NCBI GenBank assembly: GCA_003342895.1
Contig: PTFA01000085.1
Location: forward strand, 3,130,459 to 3,194,458
Source: Casuarius casuarius
Taxonomy: Eukaryota > Chordata > Aves > Casuariiformes > Casuariidae
DNA length: 64,000 nt
Direction: 5' to 3'
Position numbers and translations under genes: made by a program. Positions 52,001-64,000 of the stretch are shown here, piece by piece. Positions within the stretch are counted from its first letter, which is position 1, and every line of letters begins with the position of its first letter. The notes below the pieces were generated by a model. The model did no database searches and was not told the origin of the DNA. It saw nothing but the letters and a program-made list of their open reading frames with translations.

Positions 52001-55000
52001 CAGAAACAGTCAAATTCTTAGCATAATATTGAGAATTTTTGCTTTTTTTCTCCTGTGAGAGTGAATTTTAAAAGACTGTATATTGCTTTCTAAAAAACTC
52101 CTGTGTTGACACAGCTGAACAAGAAGTTGTTCATGTTAAGCTTTCTAAGAAGACCTGAAATAGAGACCTACTGTAGAGACCTCCTTTTTGAAAAGGAAAC
52201 CCAACCCTCAGTGCACAGCTGTGACACTAGGCTGCCCAGTGGGAATACTGATCAGTGTTTGGAAGGAAATATTTAATGGCTTTTATTAGTCTCATGGCAG
52301 CTGTGTGCTATCTGTTGGTAATCTATAGCTGAGTATTTGTAGTAGTATCACTGGGCAAAGCCTGCTCCGCTACCTGAAACTGAATAGCGGGGTCTGTTAA
52401 ATCCTTGCTGAGCTGGATCTTACGGTATTTTTGATGAAGCTAATTCTTACGATGAATGTTGAAGACTTCTGCTCCAGGGACTCTTGCAACCCCTTGAATA
52501 TTGAGCTAGGTACTCCCAGTTGTAGTTGAAAAAAAAAAAAAACCAAACACCATATGCACTCTCTCGATGAAAAGTGCTCTTCAGCAACTCCCTGCACTCT
52601 TCTGAAGTTTGGGCGCTATGGAAAGAAACAGGACTTTTTCCTTCAGTGGCTCAGTGTTGCACCCAAACTGAATGCATTGTTTTCTTCTGAAGCTTAGATA
52701 AGATACTTGCTTTTGAAAACTTCTTTGAGTCTAAGATAATTTTGCTTTTTGGGGAAAAGGGAAAGGATTGGAGTCAAAGTAGCGGATAGGTTGCTGAGGC
52801 GTGCATACGCAAGCCCTAGATACGGTGAACTAGCAAACAAAGAATAATTCACTACTTGTGTTTGGCACATTTGGAGGTAAGACCAGTTCTCAGAGTAACT
52901 AGCTGGAATCTGCTAGCGACTGATTATTTGCTAGGTTAAATGGAGGAAGTATAACTGCTTGTCTAGTGAGAAACGATCTGCATCCTCACCTAAAGAACAC
53001 TGTTAGCTATCACTTTCACAGACAGCCGCAGCAGAGAGACTTAATACATTGAGTGAATATGTGAAGTGAGCTTTCTTCTGCTTCACACCTTCAAAGAAGA
53101 GTTAAGGCATGTGAGATGAATTGGCTGCAAAGTATGGGCTTGCACAGTACATTTTGCAAGGGGAGGGAGGACGGACATCATGCCCCTAGTGCCTGTGTAT
53201 TTGGCTTCAAAATTTACTTTTAGCTGACCTCTAGGCCAGAGAAAATCCTTGCGCACTCAGAAAACTGAGTGCACAGAAAGTTTTTACACAAATAAAATCA
53301 CTTAAAAGGCATTCACTTTTTACATTGTTAGCTGCGTGGGACAGGAGTGCTCTCTCCAGATGTCCAGCATAATGAAATCCTTATCCTCATTATGATCCTT
53401 TCATAAAGCAATAGAGAATGTTTTATCATAGGAACAAAGACAGAAAAAACAGAAGGCTAGTGTTCAAAACGTTGAATTGTGAAGTGGTCAATTTGGCATC
53501 AAGATCAGATGATGGTGATATTTTGCTCCCCTAGAAGGACATTCGATCTTGGGGTATACCCTCCTGGTTTTGTTTATACCATTTATTATAGCATTTCACA
53601 GGCTGCAATAGACAGTTTTGCTGTTAGTTTGACTGGAAATGTAAAGCATACTGCATGAACAGCATTTGGCAGGAGAAGAACATAGTGTGTCCGAAACATT
53701 TAATTAAATGCTATAGGCAGCTCTGTCTAGGTCAGAAGACACCGTATTATCAAATAATATTGTAGGCATTCAGAACTTACACAGGAGCTTGATTATGCAT
53801 TGAATAATTGGTCTTTGTTAAGCAGATAATGGCAATGTTTGCCCGTAGAGCTTAGGTTTGAAATGTATGATTTGGAATGCTCATATTTTAAATAATTCAT
53901 TATCCAGTTGATGTAAGAACTAAATAGAGCAGAGTTTGGTTAAAAAAAAAAAATTTTTTACAGCAGCAAAGACTGCCTATTCTGCCATGTGTGTCACTTC
54001 CACTTTCTGTATGTTCCAAAAGGTCTAAGAGTTTATTGCTTTATTGAATTTCATCCTGTATGTGTGTTTGCCTGCAGCAACACTTAGGACCATACAGACT
54101 GTTTAACCATGAGGTGGGGAAGGAAAAAGGAAAAAACAAAAAAGCCCTAAAGTATAAAACAGCAGTGTTTAGAAGCTTCCCAAACTGCTTGAGGGCAAAA
54201 AGGGAGGGAAAACAGCTTGTGAAGGAGAGCAGGTTTGATTAAGGCACAAAAGTGGGAGTTACAAGAGAGAAATGGTATGTCATTCTCTGTCATATGCTGT
54301 ACCTTATTTTCCTTATCTGTAGAAGAGAAAGCATTTCTACCTTAAAAGTAATTACTTGGTATCTTTTAAAAAGTGCTTCAAGATCCTAAGGTGAAAAAAC
54401 AGGTAATTATTGACTTCAGTGTCAATGACTGATAATCTTTGCAAGTATATCAGAGTATGATAGTTTTGAGGAGAGTTCGCAAGTTATTCTGGGCATGTGA
54501 GTTCCTGCTTGGAGGTATCTATCAGTCTGGCAAAATCTGCAGTTGCTGCTTCGGTTTTAGCAGGGCTGGGGAACAGGTGATGATGGACACACACTCTTCT
54601 CAGGACTTAATTTGCTTAAAAGTCAAGCATCTTATTTTCTTTTTCCCAAGCTGGAGTTTAAGGGAAAAGTAATAAGATGATAAAACAATTGCCTTAAAGG
54701 ACAGCAAAAATGATCAAACCTGCCCAAAAGAGTGGTTCTACAGTGCTGAGTCCAGCAGATTCAGTTAGAGACATGCACTCTTCTGTATCTGTGCCTGCTC
54801 TGCCTGCAAAAGATCAAACTCTCCTGGCAGTGGAGGAGTTACATTTTCAGTTTGAGCTACATACCCGTTTGAGCTGGGATCAGCACTCTTTGCCTTCCCT
54901 AAGGAGATGGCAGTGATTGTAGCATTTATCATACATAAAGGAATCTGTCTCGCTGTAGATAGCTGCCAAAAGACATCTGAAAAATGGGGACAAAAAGCAG

Positions 55001-55365
55001 TGTCCAGGACCTCAGAAACCCTTTAGCTGACAGAGCTGATAGTGAATTAAGGAAATCACTCCTGCAGGGCTCACCCAAACCCTACTTCTAGTAACAGCAA
55101 TAGCTGTGAGCTGGGTACATTTGGTAGCATGCCTGTAAAGGAATCGGCTGGGAGAATTGTCTGAAATGCTGATCTAGTGATCTGTGTGTGAAACTACTGA
55201 CCCATGCTGCGAAGTAGCTGTCCTCTAGGCCAAAACCAATTCTTGTTCACAGATAAAATTCTGTGGCCAACACTAAAAATGATTACTTGGAAATGGAGCA
55301 GAAATGACGGGCAAGAGTCTGAATTGTTGGGATTCAAGGAAAAATCCAAATGCATACCAGTGTTC

Positions 55366-55382
55366 TTTTTTTTTTTTTTTTT
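55366..55382 (+). repeat. Poly-T tract (17 T)
   Basis: Pure T run, which is a poly-A on the minus strand. No retroposon body is recognisable next to it. Confidence 0.85.
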
Positions 55383-58103
55383 AAGAGCAGGGAGCTTGTC
55401 TGGATTATTTAGGGTTTAGAAAAGCACAGTGTGTAATGCAGGTCCTGCTGCTGTCAAGCAACCCTGTGACTGGAGCTGAGATGCGAGACCAAGGGCAAAA
55501 GTTCTCCCACGGCAGGAGAAAACTGAAGCAGACTGAAGTGTCAGAGCAGTTTTCCAAGGGAGAACTTTGAAAATTTGGACTTGGCTTGAGTCTTCTGCGC
55601 TTTGAAACATAGTAAAGATGACAGATCAGGGCTTCTGACTTGGCAAAATTAAGATTGCTTTCTGGGAGACACAGCAAAGCAGCCTCTGAGGCTGCTCTGG
55701 GGATGCTTACAGACTTGCACTCATATGATAACTATGCCTCTTTGCCAAGAAAGGGCAAAGAAAGGACTCGATAGCGAAGATCAAGAACAAAAATGATATA
55801 TCAAAGTGCAAGGTGCAGTGTTTTCACTTCTCTGCTATGGGTAATGAAGCTACATGGTGCTTAACTTTTAATGACTTTCCTCGTATCTGGCTAAGTGTTC
55901 TCTCCCGTTCGCCCCTGAAGGACCTATCCACAAGGATTCTTGTGATCTGAATGAGGAGGGATGTGTGTAGCAACAGCTCTGAGTATCCACAGCGGGACCA
56001 GCTGCTCCCCTGCTTGTCTGTCATGTCATTGGGTCTCGATGGGATTCAAGTTGCCGATTGTTGATTTAAACAATTTTGGATTACACCCAAATGAAAGGAA
56101 GGATGGAGGTATGGATATGTTCATAGCTAGTTTATGTATGGCCTGTATGAGGGGAGTGACAGTGTTGTATCCAAGCTTAGACTTTTGTCAGTTTGTTAGT
56201 GTTTCTTGTTGATTTCAGTGCATGGATAAATGCATTTTTAAACTAGTTCTCAGGTTTTTTTCCCCCAGGCTATAGTTTTCATTTTTTAATTGTAACTGAA
56301 GTGTTGGAGGAAACCTTTTGTCCCTGAGTATTAAATTAAGATCTATTAACAGTGTTATACCTTGCAATCCATTTGTCTAGAAAATCCTACTGCATGTTTT
56401 CCTTAAATAAGCAAGTAAGACCTGCTCTTCTGGTTTTATGCAAATTTCCACGTCACATTTACTGAAAAAAGTGCACAGGTCAGGTTAGAAAAAGCATGTT
56501 TGTTGTGTGGAATTTTTTAATTGCTGTATCTAGGGTATATGTATGTATATGTGGGTATCTTGTGGTTTGCATGCTTTTAGAGTTCTCATTAAGGTCATCC
56601 TGCTGCAGGGATGCAAGTTTGAATCAAACTTTAAACCTACTTGTCTCTGGTACAACTTCTCATCCCATTGTTTTGCTGTGAGGTTTTTATGCTAACCATA
56701 GGACATGGCTATAAGGAGAAATACCCTTAAGATGTACTTTTTATCAGTTGGCCACAAACTGGTAGAGCAGAGGGGAGAAAAGCCAGCATACTGTGACCAG
56801 TCATTTCTCTGTTAGCNGTCGATGGAGCACAGTTTGAGAACATCTGGATCGTAAAGTGCACCTCTTGAACTTTCATTGATCGGTTCCTTGGGCTGTCAGC
56901 CATGAAGTATATTTTTGGACACTTGCAGCAAATCTTATTACTTTGAGGAATGCTAAATCCATAGTTTTAGTCATCTGCTATTTTTTAGTAAGTACAAAAA
57001 AATTTTGGTTTGAGTTAAATGTTTAATTTGCTGGTGTGTTGCAGATTGCAGTTTGTGTGGTTATACTTGAGTGAGCTTCAAACTAGCCAGCCTGGCAACT
57101 AGTATCAAAGTCCAGTGGCAGCAATGCTCGTTCACTGTGAGCTGCTGTAATCCTTCTCTCTAATCCTAAAAGGAACAACTATTGGCCTGCACACAGTGAA
57201 GCAATCTTTCTTCAATAAAGGNATCCCCTCTAAAAACGGAGGGGGTGTGAAATTAAGCTTTTTGGGGGTGTGTGTGTTATGGCTCATGCTTACAAGAGCT
57301 AAGGGAGGTGTAGTAATTTGGTATGAAATGAATGGGTGCAAGTTTGCATGCTACGATTATGTATAGCACAGGTATTCCTTGGGATTTTTGAAGTGGGGCA
57401 TGCTATGGCTGAAAGTAGGAGAAATTAGTTCTGCCATATGCATGTGTGCTTTGTCTGCCACTTAGAGTAGCATGAGTTAGTGGTAAACGGCTTTAAAAGT
57501 GTACAGCTGCCTAAATTGGTCTGAACTCCGTTTGTGTTAGTCCCATCGGAGTGGGAAGCGTTCTGTTCTTGGACAAGGGCGCTCTGCGTTTTAGCCTCCC
57601 TGTCCTTGGCAGATTTTTTTTTTTTTTCTTTCCTAGCCTATTGGATGCTGCCAATTGCTTCTCACTGTGTATTTTCTGAAGCTTGTTATATTTGGTATGG
57701 GCATCTATCTATTTGTGCTTAGTAGGGAAAGGATGTTTCTGTGTTACCAGTTCTTAAGGAATTGTAATGTGCTTTTAAGAAAAATAACTTTTTTGCAAAA
57801 ACAATTCTGCTAACACTTATCTTTGATTCAGCACAAAAGTTTTCTTGTCCTGAAGCATTCCGTTTCTCATGCTACCTGTCCTTCTCTTTTTTTCCTAAAA
57901 GCGCCTATTTTCAGTATCACAGAAGTATGATAGTTCTGTTAAACCCACCTATGTTAATGAGGTATTTGGCATACATTAGTTAGAAACTGTGTGATCTTAT
58001 TACTGCAAAAATTGTCTCAAATTAGATTAAGTACTTGGAGCAGGGCTTATGTCACTTCAGAAAACACCTTGTAAAGCACCTAACATGTCTGAGTAGTGTA
58101 TTT

Positions 58104-58120
58104 AAAAAAAAAAAAAAAAA
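58104..58120 (+). repeat. Poly-A tract (17 A)
   Basis: Pure A run followed by CCC and further A-rich sequence. No associated element is recognised. Confidence 0.85.
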
Positions 58121-59669
58121 CCCAAAAACAACTTTTCTTGCCCTGGTGGCATAATCACTTCCAGGACCTTAAGAAGCAAACACTTCTGATTATCATCTTG
58201 ATATTTTTCTCCTCTTAATCTTATGTGAAACTTGTAGTGGATACTTCTGACAATTCTCGCTGAGAACAGATGCTTGATACCATCTGCAAGCTTTCTATGC
58301 CGTGTGTTTTGAAATGTTCTAAACTAGCATCAGGTCACGAGCTGTGAATTGTCAACNTGTTTGAAATCAATATATTGAAAGTGGAAGGAGTAACGCAAAG
58401 GAATAACATAATTTTAAGGAACCGGTATTTTAGAGCTATACAGAGTAGAAATGAAAGATCACAAGATATTGCACCTTAAAACCATTTTTAGNCTTCTTGG
58501 CAAGCAGCTTGTCTTGTTTGTACTACTTCAGGGTCAGGTGCAGCAAGTCTCTGACCTGAGGCCAGTGTAATCTTACTTCCTTGTGGATATTCTTGTTTTA
58601 TTGGAAAATTCACATAGATTTCTGCAGTCTCTTATATTTTTAATTCAAACAAGACTTTAAAACAAAATTACTTTTATTTTTGGAAGATTTTTTTATGCAT
58701 CTTAAGAAAGAAAGAAAAACCTACACTTATAATACTGGGGACTTTCCTTTCTGTTGGGAAATGGTATTTTTCCCTGATTGAATGCCAGACCAAAAGTCAG
58801 AAACATTAGTTCTAGCCTGGACTCTGGTGCTGATGTCCTGTGTGGTCTTCAGCTTTGGGTCTAGTCAGGGACTGCATACTCACTATGCTTTACTTCATTT
58901 CCATTGGGAGTGCTAATGGGTCTTTGGCTTGAGGTTGACAACTAATTTAGCAGATGACAATGGATTTGGAGGGGTTAATTCAATGTTAATGTTAACATCT
59001 TTCTGAAGGATTTCCAATGGTTTGACTGACACTTCATGTGTTTAATCCAGAAGCTAATATAGATCTAACTTCCTTGCTCTCATCTGTCTGTNTTCGGATG
59101 CTTTTCTGAGTTTCCTACCTCTTAGTGTTAATGGTTCAGTATTCTGGTTAAGTTGCTTTAACAAAGCTGGAGTAGACAGTCTTAATAAAAGTCTGAGTTT
59201 GCAGCTATAACAGACAGTTCAGTTTTGAACAAGAGACCAGTAAGTGCCTTAAGATTTAAGAGCAAGGGTGTGTCTTATTTTTGGCTTAGTATTTGTTTAA
59301 CATTTTGGGACTTGCATTGCAGTATGGATCCTTTGCATAACCATTGCTTGAAAACATCCTTTTATCTGATCAGTGTATTAGAACCTCCTTATTGGATATG
59401 GGTCATGGGACTTGAGGCACTAAGTAAGGTAATGCTAAAATAGCGCCGCAGAGGGCGGCAGGAGGGCTGCTCCACTGGGTCACATAGTCGTGGCCAGAGC
59501 TCTCCTGTCTGCGNGGCACTGACAGAGGCAAAATGCCCTGCTTTGCTCTGCGAGGAGGGTTGGGAGCAACAGCCCAATGCTTTGAAGGATAAAGACAACT
59601 GTCTGGTGGACCGGTGTGATTCAGTCTTTCTGGTTTCTTTCTGATTTGTTTTTGTTTTAATGAAAACAG

Positions 59670-59796
59670 TGAGCAAATGAAGCCTTTTCAAATACAGCTG
59701 CTTACATATTCCCCTGGCTGAACTCCAGGGTAGCAGTCTGCTGCACGAACTGGTCTGTGGTATTACATTCCTCCAGCGGAGACTCTGATGTGTGAG
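59670..59796 (+). other. Possible non-coding 5' exon (unproven)
   Basis: A T-rich tract ending AAAACAG (AG at 59668-59669) could be an acceptor, and TGTGAG followed by GTAAGT at 59797 is a near-consensus donor. The 127 bases between are not open in any long frame and contain a small ATG frame that stops after 14 codons, as a 5' UTR exon may. It is in the right place and strand for TMEM266, but nothing in the sequence ties it to that gene. Confidence 0.2.
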
Positions 59797-61446
59797 GTAA
59801 GTGTTCATGGAGTGATTTTTCTCTCTCCTTTAATGAATGAGTTATAAGTATTTAATACACATGCAAAACCAACCACAATCCAATTCAGAGTTAGTGCCAG
59901 CTTTTTAAAGTGAGATTAACTTTTCTCAAGCGGCATATCTTCCCAGTTCTTTATCTGTAAAGAAACAGTTGTGGTCCTGTATTTAAAGAGTGGCCTGGGA
60001 ATTAACATAGGTGGCTTTTAGTTGAAAATGCATGTGGGATTTTTANATCCTACTTGTTTCTTCCCATTTCTGTTGTACTTCTGTTAAATTTTTGGGTAGC
60101 ACAATTACTCAAAGTTTACTTTTGGAAATGCTAAAGAAGTTGAAGCCAGGTCTTTGTCTATGCCATGTTTCTGGTGCTCTCAGTGCTCTTCAAGTAGACC
60201 TGCTCTGAGGTTAGGATCTTCTGGGTTTTCATTAGATGCATCAGTCACTCTCCCTTATTGTGCTGTCTACACAGTCTTTAAGTTTATGTTCAAAACTTCT
60301 CTAAGACNGGGAAGTACTGTTTTTTTCCTTAAACAGAGGGAGAGCTGTGGGCTGGGAGATAGAGGTCTATATCTACAAAAGCGCTTGGGCACCTGTAGCG
60401 GCATGCAGGCACTGACGTCCAGACAGCTGAAGCAGCATCACATAGTAAAGACTTCTGTAGGGATCATAGCGTGAATTTTATATGCCTCTAATGTATCTAA
60501 ATATTGTTCTAATTTATTGCTCAGTGCTTCTCACTTCCCCATGTGTTCTACTGAGATCTTAGCTGATTAGTGTGGTCATCTAGAAGTTAGGAGTGATGGC
60601 GCTCAGTTTTACTGTGCATCTTTAAAGCCCTGATCCCAAGTGCGTTAGGGAAGAGTGAAGAAGTACGGAAGTAAATTTAAAGTCTCCTGAATCCTGGAGT
60701 ACCATCCTTACGGCTTTACAAGATGGATTTCTTGACATGTTAGCAGTAGTACCAAATCTGTGGGCACTGAATGCTTGCTTCAGCGCTCACAGCGTTAAAT
60801 CGCGGTGAGGTTAATTTCCTGGTGAGGAATGACTTCGAGTCCTTAACAACTTAGATTTTAATCGCAAGTTTCTGTGTGATATTGACACTATCAGTGGAAG
60901 AGTGTGAGCTGACAGTCATCTACTTAAAGGAAGGGGAGCAATTCACGGTGGGTGTTCCTGCACTCCTCTGGAATTTATTCGGTAGTTTGTGGCACCTTCT
61001 GCTTACTGACCCATCGAGAGGGTGCCAACCCTGTCTGTTCTTGCGGGGCTTAAAGGCTGTGAGGGTTGGCAGGGATGGTGGTGGTGATTTTTTTTTTAAC
61101 TTAAGGTGGGGGACGAATCAATTCAGCATGTTTACTCTCTGGAAGCAGTGTATTACAGGAGCAGTTGCTGGAAGTATTTTAATATATATTTGTATGAATA
61201 ATCAGATAGCTTCACCCTGCAGCAAAAGTCTGTATGTCTGCCCAGAGCAAATACTTTTCTACATTTTCAGAAATAATTTGTTATGCACTTCCTGTATTTC
61301 ATACAAAATAACTAATGAATCTGTTAACTCCAGTGAAAAAAGTTTTGAAAACCTGNTTATGGCCCAGTTAATAAACCGAATACTTACATTAAAGTTCTGC
61401 AGAAAATCAATAAAATGGCTTTCATTGTTTTTTCTACATAGAAAAA

Positions 61447-61466
61447 TTAGAGCTTTAAAGCTCTAA
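61447..61466. repeat. Perfect 20-base palindrome
   Basis: TTAGAGCTTT and its exact complement AAAGCTCTAA, without a spacer. It overlaps the end of the 196-codon open frame, which supplies no explanation for it. Confidence 0.9.
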
Positions 61467-64000
61467 AACAGATGGTTAGTGACTGAAATTATTATTTAAA
61501 AATGAACTTACTGTTTTTTAAGTTGCAAAATACCTAATTTAAATGCATACTGCAAGGTAGAGGTAAAAGCTCTTAATTCCTGAGGTAGATCAGTTGTAGG
61601 CATATATTGAGCCAGACCTTGGGGGTGTTAACTCTTGGCTATAAGAGCTCTTCCGCAGGCCAATTCCTGGGATTTGGCTGGAGCAGGTGTCACGCCAGAC
61701 TCTGTCCCTTCCCTGCCTGTGTGTGTTGTTGCTGTGCTGCTTTTGCAGAACCCGTCCAAGTTTCTGTTGCTTTTCCCCTCCTCTTTTTATTTGGTAAAAT
61801 CAGAGAAATTTATGCTTGCTCTTGCACTGTAGCAACTTTTTGTTGCAGGGCAAAGAGTGAGCACCTTCCGTCCTGTTTCCAGCTCCCCTGGGAATAATTG
61901 TTCCCTTCTGTGTACTGTGCCTGCGGACACTCCAGGTGGGCTCCGGATGTGCGCTAGCCACATGTCTCCTCCGTGATATTGTCTTCCACACTTCAGTTAG
62001 AAGTGTGAGGGGGGCTTGTGCAAGTTTGGCCTCTAAATCTGGAAGTTACTGAAATTGCTGACCAATTTGTACAGCTGCCCTGGCAGTGCTGCTTCCTCCA
62101 CAGTGTACGTAGGACTGTCAGGGCTGGGCCTGCTCACTTGCAGCTTGGACCGAGTCCCTCACCATCAGTATTTTGGGACAGAAACCTGGCCTATAGTATG
62201 CAAGTAAGTGTGCTTCATCACTTGCTGAGGGAGCCAGAGTTATACAGTTAAATGCGCTAACCACATATTAAAGCAATTAATAATTACCAATATATTGCAT
62301 ACTACTATANGGCAATCAAATCTTGTGTTTTAGGCTCCAGGTGGTCAGGAAACAGTTTTCCAGCTGTGAACAGTACAGCTGTTGGGTCCACATGCACTGT
62401 TTGAAATAANTTCACTTTTTTCTGAAGTACCAGACAAGAGGTGAATTAAAGATTTTGATTAACTGTCTGATCCAGCAGAGCAAAGTTTATCCTGTATGCA
62501 TCAGCAGGATGAAATATTGCAGCTATCTGTAAATTTGCAATCTAAACAGCTGGGCTACTTGTTGCCAGAAGCTGATCTACAAGGAGTAGCTTTGTGTTTT
62601 GGAGAGCAATGTATTTCAGTGTGTAATAGGCAGATTGTTACACACTTGCCTTCAAGATGCACAGTAAAGCCATAAAATCATATGAATTAAATGTGTTTTG
62701 TCTGGAAGATTGCCCATAGTACTTCTGAAGAATGACAGAACGTGGATATTTCTAAAAAATACATTTGTAGTATATTGTGTTCTTACAGTGAAATCTGACT
62801 TCCAGATACTGAATCTGACTTGTCTAATGGCTTGAATGGATTTAGTACCACTCTGCTTGAGTTCTGTTTGCTTCTGTGCTCCTGATTCAGTGAGAGATGC
62901 TGAATTGGTCTAAATAACTTTCATCTTAGTGTTCCATCTGAAATAGGAATATATTTACCAGCCTTGCAGAGCCATAATTGGCAAGATGCATTCAGATCCT
63001 CAGCTCCAAGGAAATAAGTGCTAAGGTTTTTTTAAATGTTTTTTGTTTTTTTTTTTTTCTTCCCCAGCTCTAGTTTTAGTGCATTGAATCTCCTGTATTT
63101 TGGGCTGATGTTAACTCCCCTGGAAAATTAGAGAATAACATTACGAGTTTATTTTTTAAAAAAAAATTTCAATCCAGAATCTTTTAGGTCTAGGAGTCTA
63201 AAAACATAAGGATTTGTAACTTGAGGAAGGGGTATAAAGGCTGAAGGCTGAGAAGGGCTAGACTGTAAGGGTACGTAAGANTGCGTTGTTCTGAATACGA
63301 GCAGATGCTCAAGCTTGTGTTTATTAGAAGGTTAGCATAGGTGTAATTAACTTGAAGCTAATCAGAGAAGAGCTGCCAGAGCTTTGCATAGGACTAAAAA
63401 CGTTCACTCTAGCATATCGAGAAATGTATGTATTGTTTCTTTACTGTTCTTAACATCGACTGGAACTGTCTTGCTCAGCTTGAAAACCAAAAAAATGTGT
63501 CTGCAAGTCTATGGTTGGTGGCTTCTTACTGCAGCTCCTGGGAGTAAGAAAAGGGGCTAGAAGCAAAAGCCAAAAGTTGATTTCTGACCGACCCAAGGAA
63601 ACCAAACTTCTTTGAAAGTGAACTGGTGCTCAGTTTGCTTTCAATAGTAATACATTTGGCTTTGTGTGACTCAGCTAGGTTAGTGTCATTCCCAAGCATT
63701 TGAAATTCAGAGATTGGATTATTTTTTGCCAAACAAGCATAAACCAAACTTTCTTTGCTGGGTTTCAAACTTNTAGTGTTCTTTTTATATTTAATAACAG
63801 AGGGTTTATGTATTTTTTTCTCTTGAGAGCCAGGATTTGTGGAACAAAACATCTTNGTTGGGGGGAGGGGGGGAAAACGCCTGTAGTATGAAGGATGACT
63901 GAATGATCTCCTGCCTATGTATCAGCTGAGCCTGAGCTATTTAGCTTCCCAGACTGGAAAAGACCAGATGTTTTCAATCCAGTGGAACTGGCAATGCTGG

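Larger units (their letters stand above)
45160..64000. other. Right flank, probably TMEM266 5' intron region
   Basis: About 18.8 kb without a recognisable coding exon. By synteny the plus-strand gene TMEM266 (a voltage-sensor-domain protein) should begin here, but none of its characteristic N-terminal text or membrane segments was seen. Its coding exons are probably beyond 64000, with only 5' UTR exon(s) and intron here. Open frames of 124 codons (49330-49704), 140 codons (50190-50612) and 196 codons (60876-61466) match no family I know. It holds T-rich and A-rich runs (46025-46059, 55366-55382, 58104-58120) and a 20-base palindrome (61447-61466). Confidence 0.5.

Noticed and set aside
1..64000. 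CRISPR arrays, operons, bacterial promoters, tRNA or rRNA genes
   Set aside because: No regularly spaced repeats, no tRNA-like cloverleaf or rRNA-like sequence was noticed, and the DNA is plainly vertebrate nuclear.

Overview
The window is vertebrate nuclear DNA, most likely from a bird. It is AT-rich, has intron-split genes with GT/AG boundaries, and holds a 5'-truncated CR1 LINE, the dominant retroposon of birds and other sauropsids. Interspersed repeats are sparse, which favours a bird over a turtle or crocodilian. Nothing bacterial or viral was found. The species cannot be named from this sequence.

Layout. At the left edge (1223-1652, + strand) is the last coding exon of FBXO22, followed by its 3' UTR. 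NRG4 lies on the opposite strand. I recognise three coding exons: the first EGF half (29121-29214), the second EGF half plus transmembrane segment (17031-17180), and the cytoplasmic tail with stop (11247-11346). Their phases join exactly (1+2, 2+1, 2+1), giving about 114 residues; human NRG4 is 115 in all. The exon with the start codon was not found. At 44300-45450 is a CpG-rich block interrupted by a 686-base gap. It carries a plus-strand TATA box preceded by a cluster of TAATCC sites. In mammals the order is FBXO22 - NRG4 - TMEM266, so this block is probably the NRG4 5' end and/or the start of the plus-strand neighbour TMEM266. No coding exon of TMEM266 is recognisable in 45160-64000, which I read as its 5' intron or flank.

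Mobile DNA. Between the FBXO22 and NRG4 3' ends (about 8450-10530, - strand) is a decayed LINE ORF2 with an APE-type endonuclease followed by reverse transcriptase. Its motifs look L1/Tx1-clade rather than CR1 or RTE. This is unexpected in a bird-like genome and is the most interesting item. The CR1 copy is at 38893-39757, antisense to NRG4.

The rest is intronic or intergenic DNA with homopolymers, short microsatellites and small palindromes. Isolated N bases crowd into the last 7 kb, pointing to lower assembly quality there. I found no RNA gene, CRISPR array, operon or novel multi-gene system.
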